Positions 1-13,446 of a stretch of 64,000 nt of DNA are shown piece after piece. Origin of the DNA: Sympetrum striolatum (Eukaryota; Arthropoda; Insecta; Odonata; Libellulidae). Made by a program: the position numbers and the translations under genes. The notes beneath the pieces were generated by a model. That model worked only from the letters and a program-made list of their open reading frames with translations. It was not told the origin of the DNA and made no database searches. Numbering within the stretch: position 1 is the first letter of the stretch; every line of letters begins with the position of its first letter. The stretch is taken from positions 26,878,459 to 26,942,458 of the forward strand of contig OX388349.1 of the NCBI GenBank assembly GCA_947579665.1, read 5' to 3'.

Positions 1-635
1 GGGGCTTGTTGACGAGGTAACCAAGTTCCTCGTAACTTTGGAGTCTGGGCAAAAATAATTCTGCCCTTCTTTCGGAAACGAATTTTCAGGATGGAGATAT
101 TACTTGGCTAAAAATTTGGAAGAGAGACACCGGTGCTGGTCGTTGGGTTAGAGTTCGCTGTCGAGAAACTATGCTATTTTTATTTTATGACAAGAAAGAG
201 AATTGATGGTTGGAGAAAAATAGTATAGAAAGAGCTTAAACTTAATTTATGTGTTTACATAGTCTTTGGGCTTTCCATCATTCACTCTTTCTTGCTTTTT
301 ACTATCTTTCCTATAGTGTGTATCGTTGTCATGTAGTGAGGCATGATTGTTTAACTGAATTCCTTTAACATTTTTGCGTAGGTCTTATGAAGGTAAGCGC
401 TATAAAAATATACAACTATAATCTTAATTCATTCTAGACGAAGCCCCTGGTGGCCGCCCGTTACGTTTCTAAAGGCTACCAAAAAAAATTTTTTTGAGCA
501 AATATATTTGTTTAGGCATTTAAAATCCGCTGTTCTAGCTATTGCGTATTTCCTTTTCTGGTGGTCATTGATAAAACTGAAATAGATTAACGTATTTATT
601 TTTGCCGTGCAAAAAGATATGCCTATAGAAATGAA

Positions 636-757
636 AAATCCATGGTAATGAAACTTTAACTAGACAACTATTTATAGTAGAAGTATATCTAGTAAAAGTT
701 TCCTTGCCATGGATTCTATAAATAGTGGTCTAGTAAAAGTTTCCTTACTATGGATTA
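636..757. repeat. Small fold-back element with 42-bp imperfect inverted arms
   Basis: Arm 636-677 and arm 716-757 are reverse complements over about 42 bp with only a few mismatches. The 38-bp middle carries a second partial copy of the right arm (from 688), so TCTAGTAAAAGTTTCCTT occurs twice with a 41-bp period (688 and 729). This looks like a tiny MITE or fold-back relic, or a local duplication followed by inversion. No target-site duplication was identified. Confidence 0.55.
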
Positions 758-1612
758 TTTAATAGTTAATAACTACCACAAAATTAACCCTGAATCTGTA
801 TCGTCTATAGATATGACATTTTTACCTCTTCTTAGCAACCATTCTTTAGCTGTTAATTTAAAGGCAACTATGTTATATAATGATTGGCCACATCATTAGG
901 AAGATTTGAGATGATCAAAATTAATTGCGTTGCCTCATGTTAGATTTTCTCTATTATCAATTTTAATGATAATGTCTAATCCAAATTATTATAAAAATCT
1001 TACCCTCTAATTGTTTTTCCTTACTTTTCTTGTGAGCTAAGGTTTCGCTTTCTAGGTTTACCTTTTATAGTGCACTAGTTTTGGCATTATATTTATCATA
1101 TTTATTTATCTCATTATCTAAATATATAATCTTGGTTAATTAAAATTAAAATCGAAGCCGGACGCAAAATCTTTTTATGTGTTAATTTATAATTTTCAGT
1201 TATTTTTACATTTTATATTTAGGAAAAAACAAAGTATTTATTCCAAATCTTAAACATGGCATCAGCGTCTGGAGGGAATTCTGTTATGCGACCCTGTAAT
1301 ACACAATTTTGTATTTTTATTATACAGAAATAAAGGAATATCACGTATCTACGAAATAATAAGAGGAGAATCAATTTTTAAAAAATGATCCTGATTGTGT
1401 TCCTTAAAACAGTGGAGTCATAATCCTGGACCATCCTTAAAATTGGAACACATATAAGCAATGAAATGCTCCAAAAAAGCAAAATCATAGAAATTACAAA
1501 CGAGCCACTTTCACTGCTGCCTAGAAGGGTATAATAATGAGACGCAGAGCAAAAGAGAGAATCTCTTTGGCGAAGTTTGGCTCCGTACTTGGCCAGCAAA
1601 CGTAACTGTACC

Positions 1613-1676
1613 CATGCCTTGATTATAAGGCATCAGTGCCTACGCCTAGGATGCCATGCCTTGCATTCAAAGGATC
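1613..1676. repeat. Pair of 22-bp imperfect palindromes (locus 1)
   Basis: Two 22-bp words of the form CATGCCTTG..AAGGCATC start at 1613 and 1655. The first has perfect 7-bp arms (ATGCCTT/AAGGCAT) around 6 bp. The second is more degenerate. A short 'AAGTGGGTT' follows the pair. The same arrangement recurs at 32430-32512, followed by 'GAGTGGGTT'. This suggests a dispersed repeat family rather than chance; its function is unknown. Confidence 0.5.
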
Positions 1677-3659
1677 CAAATTAAGTGGGTTTATTCATGT
1701 GATTGTAAATTGAAAAATATGAAATTGCAAATTATCTTTTTGTAAATGAGTTACCATCGGCTTTTGAAAGTCGGTCACTTGCCCCTTAGCGGTAGCGCCG
1801 GGGATGACAACAACCCGCAGAACTAAAACGTTACGTTTGTTGCCTTCTCACAAGGGTACAGGCTGTTCTCATATAATAGAGTTGACCTTAAATATTTGGT
1901 CCTGGAAAGGGTAAATAAATGAAAACTATCATAAATTTAGTCTAAATACAAAAATAAATAGTGAATTATATAGATGATATTATTATTTAGGTTTATGAGT
2001 AAATATGTAGAGAAAATGGGTTTGATTATAGGCATTGCTACGCTTCAAACTGTCAAGCAGTTTTAAGTGTGATTGTGAGGTCTGATAGAATAAAAATAAC
2101 TCTAAAAGTTAGATTAATATAGATTTTGATACGAATTCATAACTGAACAAATATATGAGAATGTTAAACATTTTGGCTACAAAACTGAAACGATTTACAA
2201 ATAAAAAGATTTCAGCAGGATTTTCAACCAAAAAATATGATTGTCAGTTTAATAATAAATCGCTCGTTATTACATTCAGATAAGATTACTGTCGATTTCT
2301 GTGGAACATATCATTAGATAAAAGATTTCTTGCCAAGATGGGGGAGAATTTGATCGGCTTTAACACGTTCGCGACGTAGGCTATTTTCTGCGCAACTATT
2401 TGAATTACGCAAAGAAAATATTTTTATCAAGTTAAATAGAGCACAGCAAACGAAAGGAGAAAATCGTTTGATTTACAAGTAGAGTCTTACTTAAAACCGT
2501 TTTGTATTTTTAGAGGCTGAATAAAGAAATAGCATGATTTAACGGACTGGAAGTGTTTTACTAGCTCTTTTAGGTCTAAATCCTGCAGGAGTTTTGACAT
2601 TTGAAGTTTTGAGATGTGAGGTCCAGTTCAGACATTCCTTAAAAGTACACAGGAGATTTTTTTCTTCCTCAAGTTTACCAAAAAAATAGTGATGTACGTC
2701 AAAACCTATTTATGTTCAAGATAAATACCGAATCAAACTTTATGGGAATTGTTTATGGATTTATGATGAAAATTTTTGAAACCCTTCAAAGATACATAAA
2801 TAACATTTTCGAAACAGGATAGCTTCTAAGGAATATGAGGTGAAAGAAATAGCTCTGATTACTGAGATGTTAATTATGAAATGTTTATTTATTGCTGCTA
2901 AGAATAAAGCTTCGTGTTGATCTTACTTGCAAAGAGAAGTTGTCAGATCTATATGAATAATCGCGTTGGTTGCGCTAAGGTAATTTTTATCGATGGAAAA
3001 GCGACCTTAATCCAACACGATGAATGAAACTGCTTACTTAATATTGTTAAACTGCAGCTTATCTAAGACCATGGCCGTGCTAACAGCAAGATAATTATTG
3101 AATAATAATTAGAATTCTTGATATAATAATATCTATTTTTGTGGCCTAGATTTTATAGAAATCCGTAATATGATAAGGATATATACTTTTCTACCATATT
3201 TTAGTAACTTCCTGTTTTTGTGTTACATTATTCTGAATGGTAATGTCACATTGTATGTGTCTGTATCATTTGTATTAGACATGTTTATCATCCTAAGGAT
3301 ACCACATAAGAAACACGAGCTTAATCCATCATGAAACCTAAATTTTACTCCTGTATATATATGTTTCTAAGATACCTATATGTAGCATGAAGTTCCCTCC
3401 TTGTTTTTCTAGAATATTTCCCTAACCCGGAAGCTTTATTTTCAGTAAAACAAATGAAACACTCCTCTGGTATTGCACCCGCAGACGTGCAGACATTATT
3501 TCGACTTAAAGAAGCTTTCTCCGCAAGCAGCAAAAATTTGTGGAAGGGATTCCATAAGGAAACATCGGCTTTATTCTCTCAAACGGCTTATTTTATTTTC
3601 GAAAACCGATATTTAGATTGCTTTTGCCCCAAAATTCGGTTATGGCTCTGGTGACACTC

Positions 3660-4030
3660 TTCTCCAAATGTGCCAGGTAAATGAGGTTTCGCGTCGGCAG
3701 CTGCTTTATCCTTCTTTAAGGGCTCCAAATCCTGGCACATCTGCGCAGCGTCTTGCGGATGACGAGATTTCGGCAAGCGGTTTCACAATATGGACGGGCC
3801 GCATCGAGACAGTGGGCCGCGAAGAATCTCTCGGACGGACGGGGAAAATTTGAGAGAATATTTGCCTCGAGTTTGCATCGCTAAAACTTGAGGCAGACGT
3901 GCGGTCTCTCGAGTGACACATCAATCCTTTTTCACGCTCGCAGTGCAAATTTGTGGATTTTTTCGCCGTTGAAAATTTTCTCGCACCTGAGACGAGGCGT
4001 TCACGCATATTAACGAGTGGCCTCCTTCCA
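3660..4030. other. GC-richer islet, possible conserved non-coding element
   Basis: This patch is visibly richer in GC and CpG than its AT-rich surroundings, with words such as GGACGGGCCGCATCGAGA. Open frames on both strands (plus 3668-3853, minus 3706-4008) probably follow from low stop-codon frequency in GC-rich DNA. No protein family is recognised. Enhancer, exon or TE remnant are all possible. Confidence 0.3.
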
Positions 4031-7000
4031 CTGAAATTTAAAGTCGCACTGTGATGCTGTCTTCTATTGTGTTAACTTGATATCCTACGGTTTTCGAAAA
4101 CTGTTTTATAGCAGTTATATGCACAGTAATTTCTGATAATGTATCACAAATACCATTATTGGTTATAACATTTACTCAGGTCTCCCTGATTAAAAAAAAG
4201 CTCATCTAGAGCTACCTTGCAGCAAATCTAATTAGCTGGTATATTGAAAACTACCATTGTATTTTATAATAAAACAGTAACATTATATTACAGTTATTTT
4301 ATGAACAAATAATGTTACATTAGATAGATTAAACAGCTATAGTGCTTTACAGTTAATTTTAAAACATTTAGTAGATAATTTAATTAGAATTAGTTACAGA
4401 CTTAATCAATATAACTTTGTATAAACAACCGCTTCTTTATTTCCCAGTTCACGAATAGCTTGACAATTGTATGGAAGCTAATTGGAAATAGTTGGCACCT
4501 TCATTTTCATGTTTCTTTTTCCGCAAGTAATAAACGAGTACCTAAGTATATCATATTGAATATTTGGTCTTCTGCTCATTTAATCATGAATAAAAATTCG
4601 ATTTTGTTTTATGTTTATTAGAGTAGTAGTTTATAATCAACAAAACATATTTATACAAGATGGTTAGGGAAAGTGTAAAGGACATAAATATTAATAATAG
4701 TAATTCATGCGACTGAGAAAATATTAGGGCGATTGTGAATAATATTTGGGCAAGATTGAGACTGGCTCCACTTCCATCTAACCAGCGACCTTAGTATATA
4801 GTCTAGTACTTGAACTTAAAGTGATTGTAACAGTTATAGATTAGTTGGCGGCACTCGAAATGTATCCTTTCTGCAGGCGTGTAAACATTTATTGGTTTGG
4901 ATTGATGAGTTACACGAGCAGATTAATTGTTTTCACGGTTATTTTTACATTCACAAACTGTTTAATTTTACACGACCATATTTCACAGCCAGAGGGCATA
5001 AAATGAGAAATAAATTACGTGATGAGCCGCGTTTAGAAATAAATTATTCTGATATATACCGCAATTCTCCCTTTTATTCAGGAAAAAGGTTTTTTAAGTT
5101 TTAAATTTACGGAATTGTGAAAGTGTGCGGTTTAGAACTGCACTTTAATATGGTTCACCAAATTCACCGAAAAATATTAAACAAGTACAAGTGGACGTTG
5201 AAATCGCAATAATTTAGCAAATATATAGGTCTGCAGTTCCGCAATGATGTTAGATTCATGTCTTATAATTCATCCTTGTTATCTGCTAAGTTTTGATGAA
5301 AAATGAAGCAGAGCTTTGGTTTGAACAAATATAATATCTGATTATAAAAATATCAAGAGCTGAAAATTTGGTTTTATGATATGCATAAAATGGCTTCAGG
5401 TAGAAACTATAGATGCATTATTGCATCCTGTATACATAGCAGGTAGACAAAAGATGAATTTTGAAGTAGCCAACTATCAATACAATTTAGGAAATCCAGA
5501 GAACTATAAAATTCTGGCTAGATTCTTTAAATTAATTAAAAGAACTTTCTTAATTATTTGGGACAACCAACTATTTATACGATATTTCTCAGGATAAATC
5601 AGAGGAATAAGTCTTTAGAGCAGTTTCATGAAATGTTTGTTTAATATTTGTTTATCACGTTTAATGTTTTATTTTCAAAAGATTTCTTTCCTTGATGACA
5701 AAATTACTGAGTTACGACCACCTCCATGAATTTTGCTATCTTCAGCTATTTTCAGGATAGCATAAGGCACTCGTACTCTCACATAAACTAGAAAATACAA
5801 TGTTTTCCTACTTCTTTTAATTATTTTTACAGCAGATTGCATGCTAAATAATTATGTTTAAAAATGTAATGAGAATGCACTCCGAACCACACTCTGAGAG
5901 ATCACTACTAGCAGATGTTGAGATGGCTGTTGGAACTTGCTTCATTAATAAAATAAACCTCCCTCAAAATAAGACTTTTACACCGGTCGTTATATAAATG
6001 GCACTCGTGAATCTACGTGTACTTCTATAGCTTTGAAAAAAAATCTTTTGAAATAATTTTTTAGACTCGAGATTTGTGGTTTTTATACAAATGGGAGGCC
6101 CGACTAGTGTGGGATCCACAAAGCTCTGGGATAACAGGATAAAACGAAACAAGTTTGGGAAACTACTCGACTTTTCAATGTTGCTCCTTATAAACGTTTC
6201 AATTAAGTCTCGGCAACTTTTGTTGTGACATTCGGACGTTTTTCCTCTCTCGGAGATCAGAGGCGTTCTATGCGGTGGAGTTGGGTCGCTAAGTCCGAGG
6301 ATTTTATTTTGGGCATAAATGGTGAATGAAAAATAATGGGAAGAGAAGGCTTATCCTGAATCTCTCGGTGAGGGATCCACGGGTGCTTCACAAACTCGCT
6401 GATACTTTACGAGGAGGGACATTAAAGGGGGATTCCAAGTCTGGAAGCAGATTAGACCAAAGCCAAGAAGAAAAGTTTCGCGGGTCGACAAAAGTTGAGA
6501 ATTTCTTCGCAAGAGTCATAATTCAGCGGAGCCGACTGAGTAACCCCGTGGATAGATCGGAATGCCGCATTAATGAGAATAGATTGAATGGATCCTTATT
6601 GATGAAAAATACAATCTATTGGATAATATGTTATAAAAGACTATTTTTTTATTTCAGTGGAGGAATTATTAGATTTTCAATTGAGGATTAATTCACCCAT
6701 CACTGTAGAGAATTTATTTTCCAGCTTTAATATTTATTCAAGTTTACCTTTCTAAATAAATCTAATTTTCTCTATATTTTTCTTTCGGTCTCTTCTTCGA
6801 TGAAGGGATTTCAGATAATACTCAATCCAATCGGCTTAGCTCATCACCTCATTAGCCCCATTCTTTCTCACTGCTATTCGTTCAAACAGCATCATTGTTT
6901 CTCTTCTGGAGACCTAATTTATCAATATCTCCACATCTGGAAGACCTCCATGTTCAAGTCATCTATTTCCCTCATTGCTCATGTTCCGATCACATCCAAC

Positions 7001-8464
7001 CAAGTACTTAAATTGCAGCAGTTTACAAGCTTTTTTTCTTTAGCTACCCTTAACTTACTGATTATTTTAATTCCTACAGATTTTACCTATCTCGTTCATT
7101 TATTTAGATCTCAATTAGTTACTGAATGATATTCAAATTCTGATTAGTCCACATTCCAATTTTAGTAATTTGAAAAAGTGAATAATTAAATAATTAGTTA
7201 TTGGAGCTCAAATATTCCGATTTCAAATTACTTTGGTAAACAAAAAATAATAAGACTAAGAAATTAACCCAATTTCAAAGTCAACACATAATTTTAAAAT
7301 ACTCATAAGATGTTTGGAGATAAACGTTGATATTTTCTCATTCATTACTCCTATGCATTGACACTATGACATGCTGAATAATGTACGGAAGTATCACCAA
7401 CAAATAAATCGGGAAAAATTGTTCAAAATCACTTATAATCCTTTTTTTCTGAGGCTATACACTTACACGAGGATTATTCCATTTGGATTGCCATAATAAT
7501 TCTTTTTAATCGTTGCAATGAATCGATCCTGGAACAGCATCTATTTGTACTTTCTCTGCTTCTGAAACAATTCTTGTTGAATCCCTTATTCAGTTTTGGA
7601 TTGATTGAACTGATTCATTTGACTGATTCCTAATTACTTTGTGTTTTGAAGTATCTCATATTGTAGTATGTAAGATCCACAACCACAATAAAATTCAATT
7701 AACAATGCTATAGCAACGACTTAAAAACTGTTATAACCCACGCTGTAAGCTCCTTATTATCAAGCTACTGGTTATAATAGAAATGTATGCAGAATTCTCA
7801 GTTGAAACAAACCGATTTCAACACATCAAATGAAGGTATAGAAGTCCATTCGTAGTTAGTATTAGTAGTAATACTACATTCGTAGTAATCTTAATAGATA
7901 GATCGACTGTAATTAATGTTTTCAATATGAATTACATTAGTTTGCTTAGACCTTTGAGAAAAGAGGGGAACTAACCGTGATTGAAGCTGAGTATTTGCCA
8001 AAGTTACAAAATGCTCTCAAGTTAAACGTTTTTCGTCTGTAATAGAGGATAAATGGATATTTATGAAAGATGAAAACATTAATTTGGTAATTTTTTTTAA
8101 ACGAGGTAGAGGTAGAAGAAATTGACTCGACTACGTCACCATAATTAAATTCCCGCGAAGGAGCGGCCGTCGGTAAAGGTGGATTGCACTAAAAACACGG
8201 TTAATCTTTACCGAGAGGATTCTCTTCGAATCATTTGTTCAAAAGCCAGACAATTAGCTTGTATCTTTCTTTCTCCTAAGTTCGTAATAAATTTTCGGCC
8301 GTTGATAAACGCCACTTTGCTTTACCTCAATATTGAAATCCACTGCATCTCATAATTAGCATACTTAATAACGTCTACAATTATCCCTCGCAGTTAAGAA
8401 TTTAACAAGTTCATTCCTATAAGAAAGAAACACAATTAATACAATTTTATAGTTTTCATCTTAC

Positions 8465-8511
8465 CTACTTAAGTACCGCTAAGCCCTGTGGGTTTAGCGG
8501 TAGTTCAGTAG
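8465..8511. repeat. Strong hairpin
   Basis: The core TACCGCTAAGCCC-TGT-GGGTTTAGCGGTA pairs over 13 bp with one G-T position and a 3-nt loop. The flanks extend it to about 22 bp with two mismatches. The loop is too tight for a typical pre-miRNA. It may be a young inverted duplication. Confidence 0.6.
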
Positions 8512-9430
8512 CTAATAAGTAGTGTTTTTTCAATCAGTTTAAACATTTTTATATAATATGTACGAACATGGAAGGCCAAATTTTTAGTATAGCAAGTATA
8601 TAAATGTATGTATGTAAATAAATGTTTATTTTCCGAATGAAACTTGGAAATGGGGGGGATTGCTCAAGCTAAGGTCTGTTTCTAAAATATGCTTCTGCAA
8701 TCGGCGTGTATTATATAAAGAGAATTTTTTATGAGCATAATCTCAGTGGAAACAATCGGATAGGTCATGAATTCCGAGCTTTCATACAGTTGTTTCGACA
8801 AAACATGTGAAAACACGTTTTTTTGAACAATTACACAATGAAGTGAAATATTTCAGGAAAGACTGAGAATAACTCAGAAATGATCGAGCTGATAGTTTCA
8901 GCTGAAGAATTGGTTGGTTGTACGTAAATATATTTTCATACAAGTCAATGTACCCTAATACATATTATGTATGCGAAGAATTTTACTGCTAACTCTCTAG
9001 CGGATACTTTGGAGGATAAAGTACACCAATCATGTTAAACTAAATTTCGCACTTATGATACTGAATTTTAATATGTGATATTTTTAGTAGAGCTAAGTTT
9101 TTATTTTGAATTTCGACATTTTAATTGCATATAAATCGGATATTATAAATTGTATTTATCAGTACTATTTACTGGTGGCAAACTGAGTACACCGCGCACA
9201 TATTTGATAGCTTTATACCTCCTAAACACGACCTGGCGAATAATTTCATTCGAAGAATATACAAACCTCTCTTTTGAGTTAGGTGATGATATATTTAATA
9301 AGAAATGATTTAAGCACTTCGTAATTTCCATAAATAGGATATATTTAATTATATTTTACAAATAAATATCTATATTTGCGATTGTTTTGAATGAAAAATA
9401 TCCTTAGGTGATTGAATAAGCAGAAAGTAT

Positions 9431-10497
9431 CTACATCTACATCTAGATTAATACCCTACAAGCCGCCTTCCGGCGTGTGGCAGGGGGTGAAAACACCAGT
9501 TGAATCTAAACTACTTCCTTATTCGCTTATTGTCTCGTATCGTTCGCGGAAAGAATGAATTTTTAAAACGATAGGTCCTAGCATCTATTTCTCTTAACTT
9601 ACGGTCATTAACGGATCGACCGAGGTAGCAGGGGGGTTGCATGATACCGATTGTATCTTCCAAAAATGTAGTTTTCATGAATGTATTAAGCAATTGCAGC
9701 CTAGCTTCCAATCTCCTTTCTTTCAAGGATTCCCAACCTACGTCTGAGAGCATTTTTGTAACGCTTGCTTTTTTATCGTAGCATTTCTTAACAAAACGAA
9801 CCGCTTTACGCTGCACTTTCTCGAGTTCGCGAGTACACGTTTCATCTGCCGGATCCCATATACTTGCCGCATATTCCAGAAGGAGTCTGACCAAGGTAAA
9901 ACAACAACGCTCTCTCACCTTTTCATCACATTTACTGACAGTACGCTTTACAAAACCAAGCCTTCTACTTGCTTTGCCGCAGATTTTTCGAATATGCGTG
10001 CTCTAATTTAAGTTATTAGTAATGTTAATCCAGAGATATTCAACTGAATCTACTACTTTGATATTAATTCCATTAATTTTGTACGGGTGATTTGTCTTCC
10101 TCGTTTGTTATTTCCCTATATATATATAACCGAGTCATCCGCAAATATCCTCACATTGCTAACTATCTCGTAACTCAAGTCATTGATTTAAATCAGAAAA
10201 AGAAGAGGTCCAATTACACTGCCTTGAGGTACACCAGAGGTAACTTTGACTCTATTTGAGCTAACGCCATCCAGTACAACTTGTTGTTCCCTCTCGTAGA
10301 GAAAATCCTTAACCCAGTCGACTACTTGCTTTTTAATGCCCGCTAGTTTAAGTTTGTAAATTAGTTTGTAGTGGGGGACTCTATCGAATGCTTTTCTGAA
10401 ATCTAGGAAAATAGCGTCCACTTGCTTTTTACTTTTGGCATACTTTAAGATATCGTGTACAAATAAAGCAAGTTGGGTTACACATGATCGGGACTTC
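9431..10497 (-). mobile_element. CR1/L2-like LINE, copy 1, 5'-truncated and internally deleted
   Basis: The element reads on the minus strand. Its 3' end is marked by a repeated (GTAGAT) tail at 9431-9447 and the family hairpin at 9454-9485. It matches copy 2 closely across the C-terminal half of the reverse transcriptase frame, then breaks at about 10497 within the region preceding the catalytic domain. Relative to copy 2, about 117 bp are missing near 10092 and a TATA run near 10120-10128 is expanded. It is a dead copy of the same subfamily as copy 2. Confidence 0.88.
9454..9485 (-). other. LINE 3'-terminal hairpin with GNRA tetraloop (copy 1)
   Basis: On the minus strand CGCC-GGAA-GGCG forms a 4-bp stem with a GNRA-type loop, enclosed by CCCTGC..GTAGGG pairing. 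It lies just before the tandem tail. The structure recurs in copies 2 and 3, so it is probably the RNA feature recognised for reverse transcription. Confidence 0.65.
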
Positions 10498-10502
10498 GAC
10501 AA
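9511..10502 (-). pseudogene. Broken LINE reverse transcriptase fragment (copy 1)
   Basis: Two minus-strand open pieces remain. 10188-10502 carries the first catalytic aspartate block (FLDFRKAFDRVPH) and SGVPQGSVIGPLLF. 9511-9918 carries the post-RT C-terminal region (LEYAASIWDPADETC to FFPRTIRDN). The intervening FADD block is damaged: a deletion of about 117 bp and frame disruption separate the two pieces. Everything upstream of the RT palm is absent, including the endonuclease. It cannot make a working enzyme. Confidence 0.88.
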
Positions 10503-11235
10503 CTAATAGCACTGCCGTATTTGACGGAGCCAAGTGGTGTTATAGTTTCCTTTGAAATACATTGGAATTTATACCTGTAATCCTACCCTCTAGTGGTGAA
10601 TCGAATAAACTTCGGTTAGTCAACTTCGAGTATTTGACGCACGAGGACTTATTCAATTAGGACAGCGCAGGATTTCTAGCCTCCATTTGTTTGTAAGTAT
10701 TTATTTTAAAATTTCGATGAGCGATATTAAGATTGTTCTCTCTTTTGTCAAATTATTTGAAATCAGGCATACGTTCGTGGATATTGTGAAATGAACTCTT
10801 GATTGTGAAATTGCCTTATATTATTTATGATTTCCTTCAACATTCTTGATGGATAGCCTTTTTGACAATATCAACCCACACGGATGCACAGGCAGTCAGT
10901 AAGGCGATATCCCCTCATGCTTAGCCTTCTTTTCAGTGTTGCCACATTTTCTCTATTTCTAAGCAACGACAAATTAAACTCATAGAACATATATACAAGA
11001 TTACCAATAGTCTGCTTATAACTTTCAAATAACCACGCTTCTGTTTTCTGATGGTTACAAATAGGAAAATTTTATACACAAAAAGAATTTGCAGCCGATA
11101 TTATTGAATTGTTTTAGTCTTATGGTCGATTATTCATTATAGTCTTAGCGAAAATTTGCTATATTCAACATTTATCTGGATGCATATCATTGTAATCCCA
11201 TTTGAAGAACTTAATTTATTGCTTTCTTCCCCCAG

Positions 11236-11313
11236 GTATTGCCAGACGTTCGTGGTGATGGCATCAGCTCGAAGGAAGGTTACGGTCATCTTCGTTGCGA
11301 ATCTACTGCTAAG
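11236..11313 (+). other. Candidate exon 1 (weak)
   Basis: A pyrimidine tract ending in CCCAG immediately precedes this 78-bp stretch, and AAG|GTTTTT follows. Read with one base carried in, it is open for 25 codons and leaves two bases. Those join in frame to the candidate exon at 11613-11683. The encoded peptide is not recognised. Splice-like signals of this quality also arise by chance in AT-rich DNA. Confidence 0.2.
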
Positions 11314-11612
11314 GTTTTTAATATCAGGTATTCAATTCCCATTATTACTGATATCAGTACTAGTTTACTCATTTTGCACCTCAGCTGATGACATTGTCAT
11401 ATGCATTCGAAATATAATGATAATTCACTGCTATCATCATGAAGTAGTAGAAAATCTTATAGTTGTGGAGTCAACTTCTTAAGAGGTTAAAAAGTTCACC
11501 AGAATAGGGCTTATAATGCATCCTAATGTATTAATGATGCTGGTGCACTGCTTCTGCAAATTAGGACTATGACAATACAATTAACATTTCCATGTCTTTA
11601 TCTATTTTTCAG

Positions 11613-11683
11613 ATCACCTGCATATCGTAGTGGGAGCATCTGTTTGAAGGAAGTGTACGTCCAACTTCTTTGGGAGACTACTG
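11613..11683 (+). other. Candidate exon 2 (weak)
   Basis: This stretch follows a good acceptor (CTATTTTTCAG) and precedes a strong donor (CTG|GTAAGC). It is open for 23 codons in the one frame compatible with the preceding candidate exon and closed by stops in the other two. The 299-bp interval between the two would be a short intron. No homologue is recognised; it could belong to a non-coding transcript or be chance. Confidence 0.22.
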
Positions 11684-13410
11684 GTAAGCTTTTCTTTTTT
11701 ACTATGTATTTCCATCTATTACTGAATCACCAAATTGTCAGAGCATTATTCACCACAGTAAATTCCTTTGTAGTAATCCTTCCAAAATTAATATCAATTC
11801 TCTGCCATCCTCCCGAATTGGTAAAAACTCGTTAGGTGCAATAATAGATTCGGTTTATTTGGAAGTAGCACTCGTCACCAGATTAGGGTTTATGCTACAT
11901 CCTGATATATTAATGAAGATAGATGGTATATTATTGTATAATATAAGCTTCTGTAAATATAATACGTGTTTACTTCACTATCAATTTCTTCTCTATCAAA
12001 ATTATCGAATCTTCCCAAAATAATTATCGAAATTACATCCCGATGCGATACAGTGTAGAATGACAATTTTCCTTTAGTTATCCTAATTTTCACTAAAGAC
12101 GTTTCTGCAGCGGATACGACATATTCAGTTATTCATAGGAGTTAATCCAAGATTACTTGTAGCCCAAAACCTGTCGCATTAATGAATATTTGGTGAAACG
12201 TTAACTTATCTTACCATGCTCCTTATATATAAAATATTCAATTTTTCATTAACAATAACTTATGAGTCATCAATAGTGCCTTCACTTAGTTTATGGTAAA
12301 AGGGGTAGGACATGTAGCGTATAATGCGTATTGTTACGGTGTTGAAAGACTCCATTTTCACACTCAGCCACACCTCCCAATTTTTTCCTTGTTCATCCAG
12401 CATCCATTGCCATTACCATCATCTTTGGAAATCCATATGAGTACGGCTTTAATTAGTCCAAGGCCTCCTCTATCCTCCTCCCCTCATAGCGATGCTAACA
12501 GGATGACTCCGAGTGTCTTTATATCAAAGTAGACTTGGGAGGGAACCTTAAATGCATTATATCCGAAGATGGCTTTAAATGCCCAATTTCTTCACCCTCG
12601 TCAATCCGAGTGACATCCGGGGTTCAATTTTCATCACCGCTTTGCATGCAAAACGGATTCTTCAGCCAACAGCTCTTTTTCATTTAGCGGTTCTTCTAGA
12701 GATGGGAATGTTAGAGAGTTTCTTTGCCTCTGAGGTGTGGGAATGGACTTAATGTTTTGCCCTCTCTTATTTTTTGAAGCGCCCTGATGAGTAATTGCTT
12801 GGAATCAATGCGTTAGTTACTTCCTCGAAGAAGGCTCCTATAATCGAACCTTTTGTGCAAACTTCTGGAAGAGGAAATAACTCTTCAAACATGGGGATGA
12901 GACTTAAAAGTCAAGAATGAACAGAGGTAAGTAAATCTGCATGATGGGAATTAATTCAAATCTACTCTTTTTGCTGATTTATTGGCTTGGCTTGGTATCG
13001 CAAGGGTTAAAAAATACGTCTAGGAAGTTGCAGATCTGATTTGGGATAACAGTCAAGTTGATATTGTCTCTATCTGTTTATTCTTGCTGACCTAACTATT
13101 GGAAAAAAGATGTCAAAGTACTCAGAAGATGAATTAAACTTTAATTTATTATACAAATAATTATTTTTAGTTGGTATTAATTAGTTAATAAGTATTTATG
13201 GAGTAAGGAAATATTGAAGTAACTCATCTGTTTAAATCAAACTCCCTCAAGTAGAGGACAATGTGGTTGTATTTTGTATCAAAGCACAATTATTACTTAA
13301 CGATTTGATATCTTAGGAATTAACGTTTTTTCTTGTGATAAAATTATAAATAAAAGGGAGAAAAGTGACTTTATATGCAAATATGCGCTCCTAAGTAATC
13401 ATTTAAGGAG

Positions 13411-13446
13411 AAATGTGAATAAAAATGTCTTTTTTCATTCACATTT
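13411..13446. repeat. Short hairpin with 10-bp perfect arms
   Basis: AAATGTGAAT at 13411-13420 and ATTCACATTT at 13437-13446 are exact reverse complements separated by 16 nt. Short AT-rich inverted repeats like this are common, so little weight is placed on it. Confidence 0.45.

Larger units (their letters stand above)
1..9429. other. AT-rich non-coding region, no gene recognised
   Basis: Only short open frames occur here (longest 121 codons at 6326-6691, plus strand), with no recognisable domain or consistent coding signal. GC-richer patches lie near 3.66-4.03 kb and 6.23-6.57 kb, and a pyrimidine-rich stretch near 6.77-7.10 kb. The structured elements found (inverted repeat, paired palindromes, hairpin) are listed separately. 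It could be intergenic or a long intron; the sequence does not decide. Confidence 0.6.

Noticed and set aside
3454..3675. Possible exon ending at CCAG|GTAAAT
   Set aside because: The open frame stops (TGA) before the donor-like site, so the signals do not agree.
12785..12825. Possible hammerhead ribozyme (CTGATGAG)
   Set aside because: The required GAAA core and flanking stems are absent.
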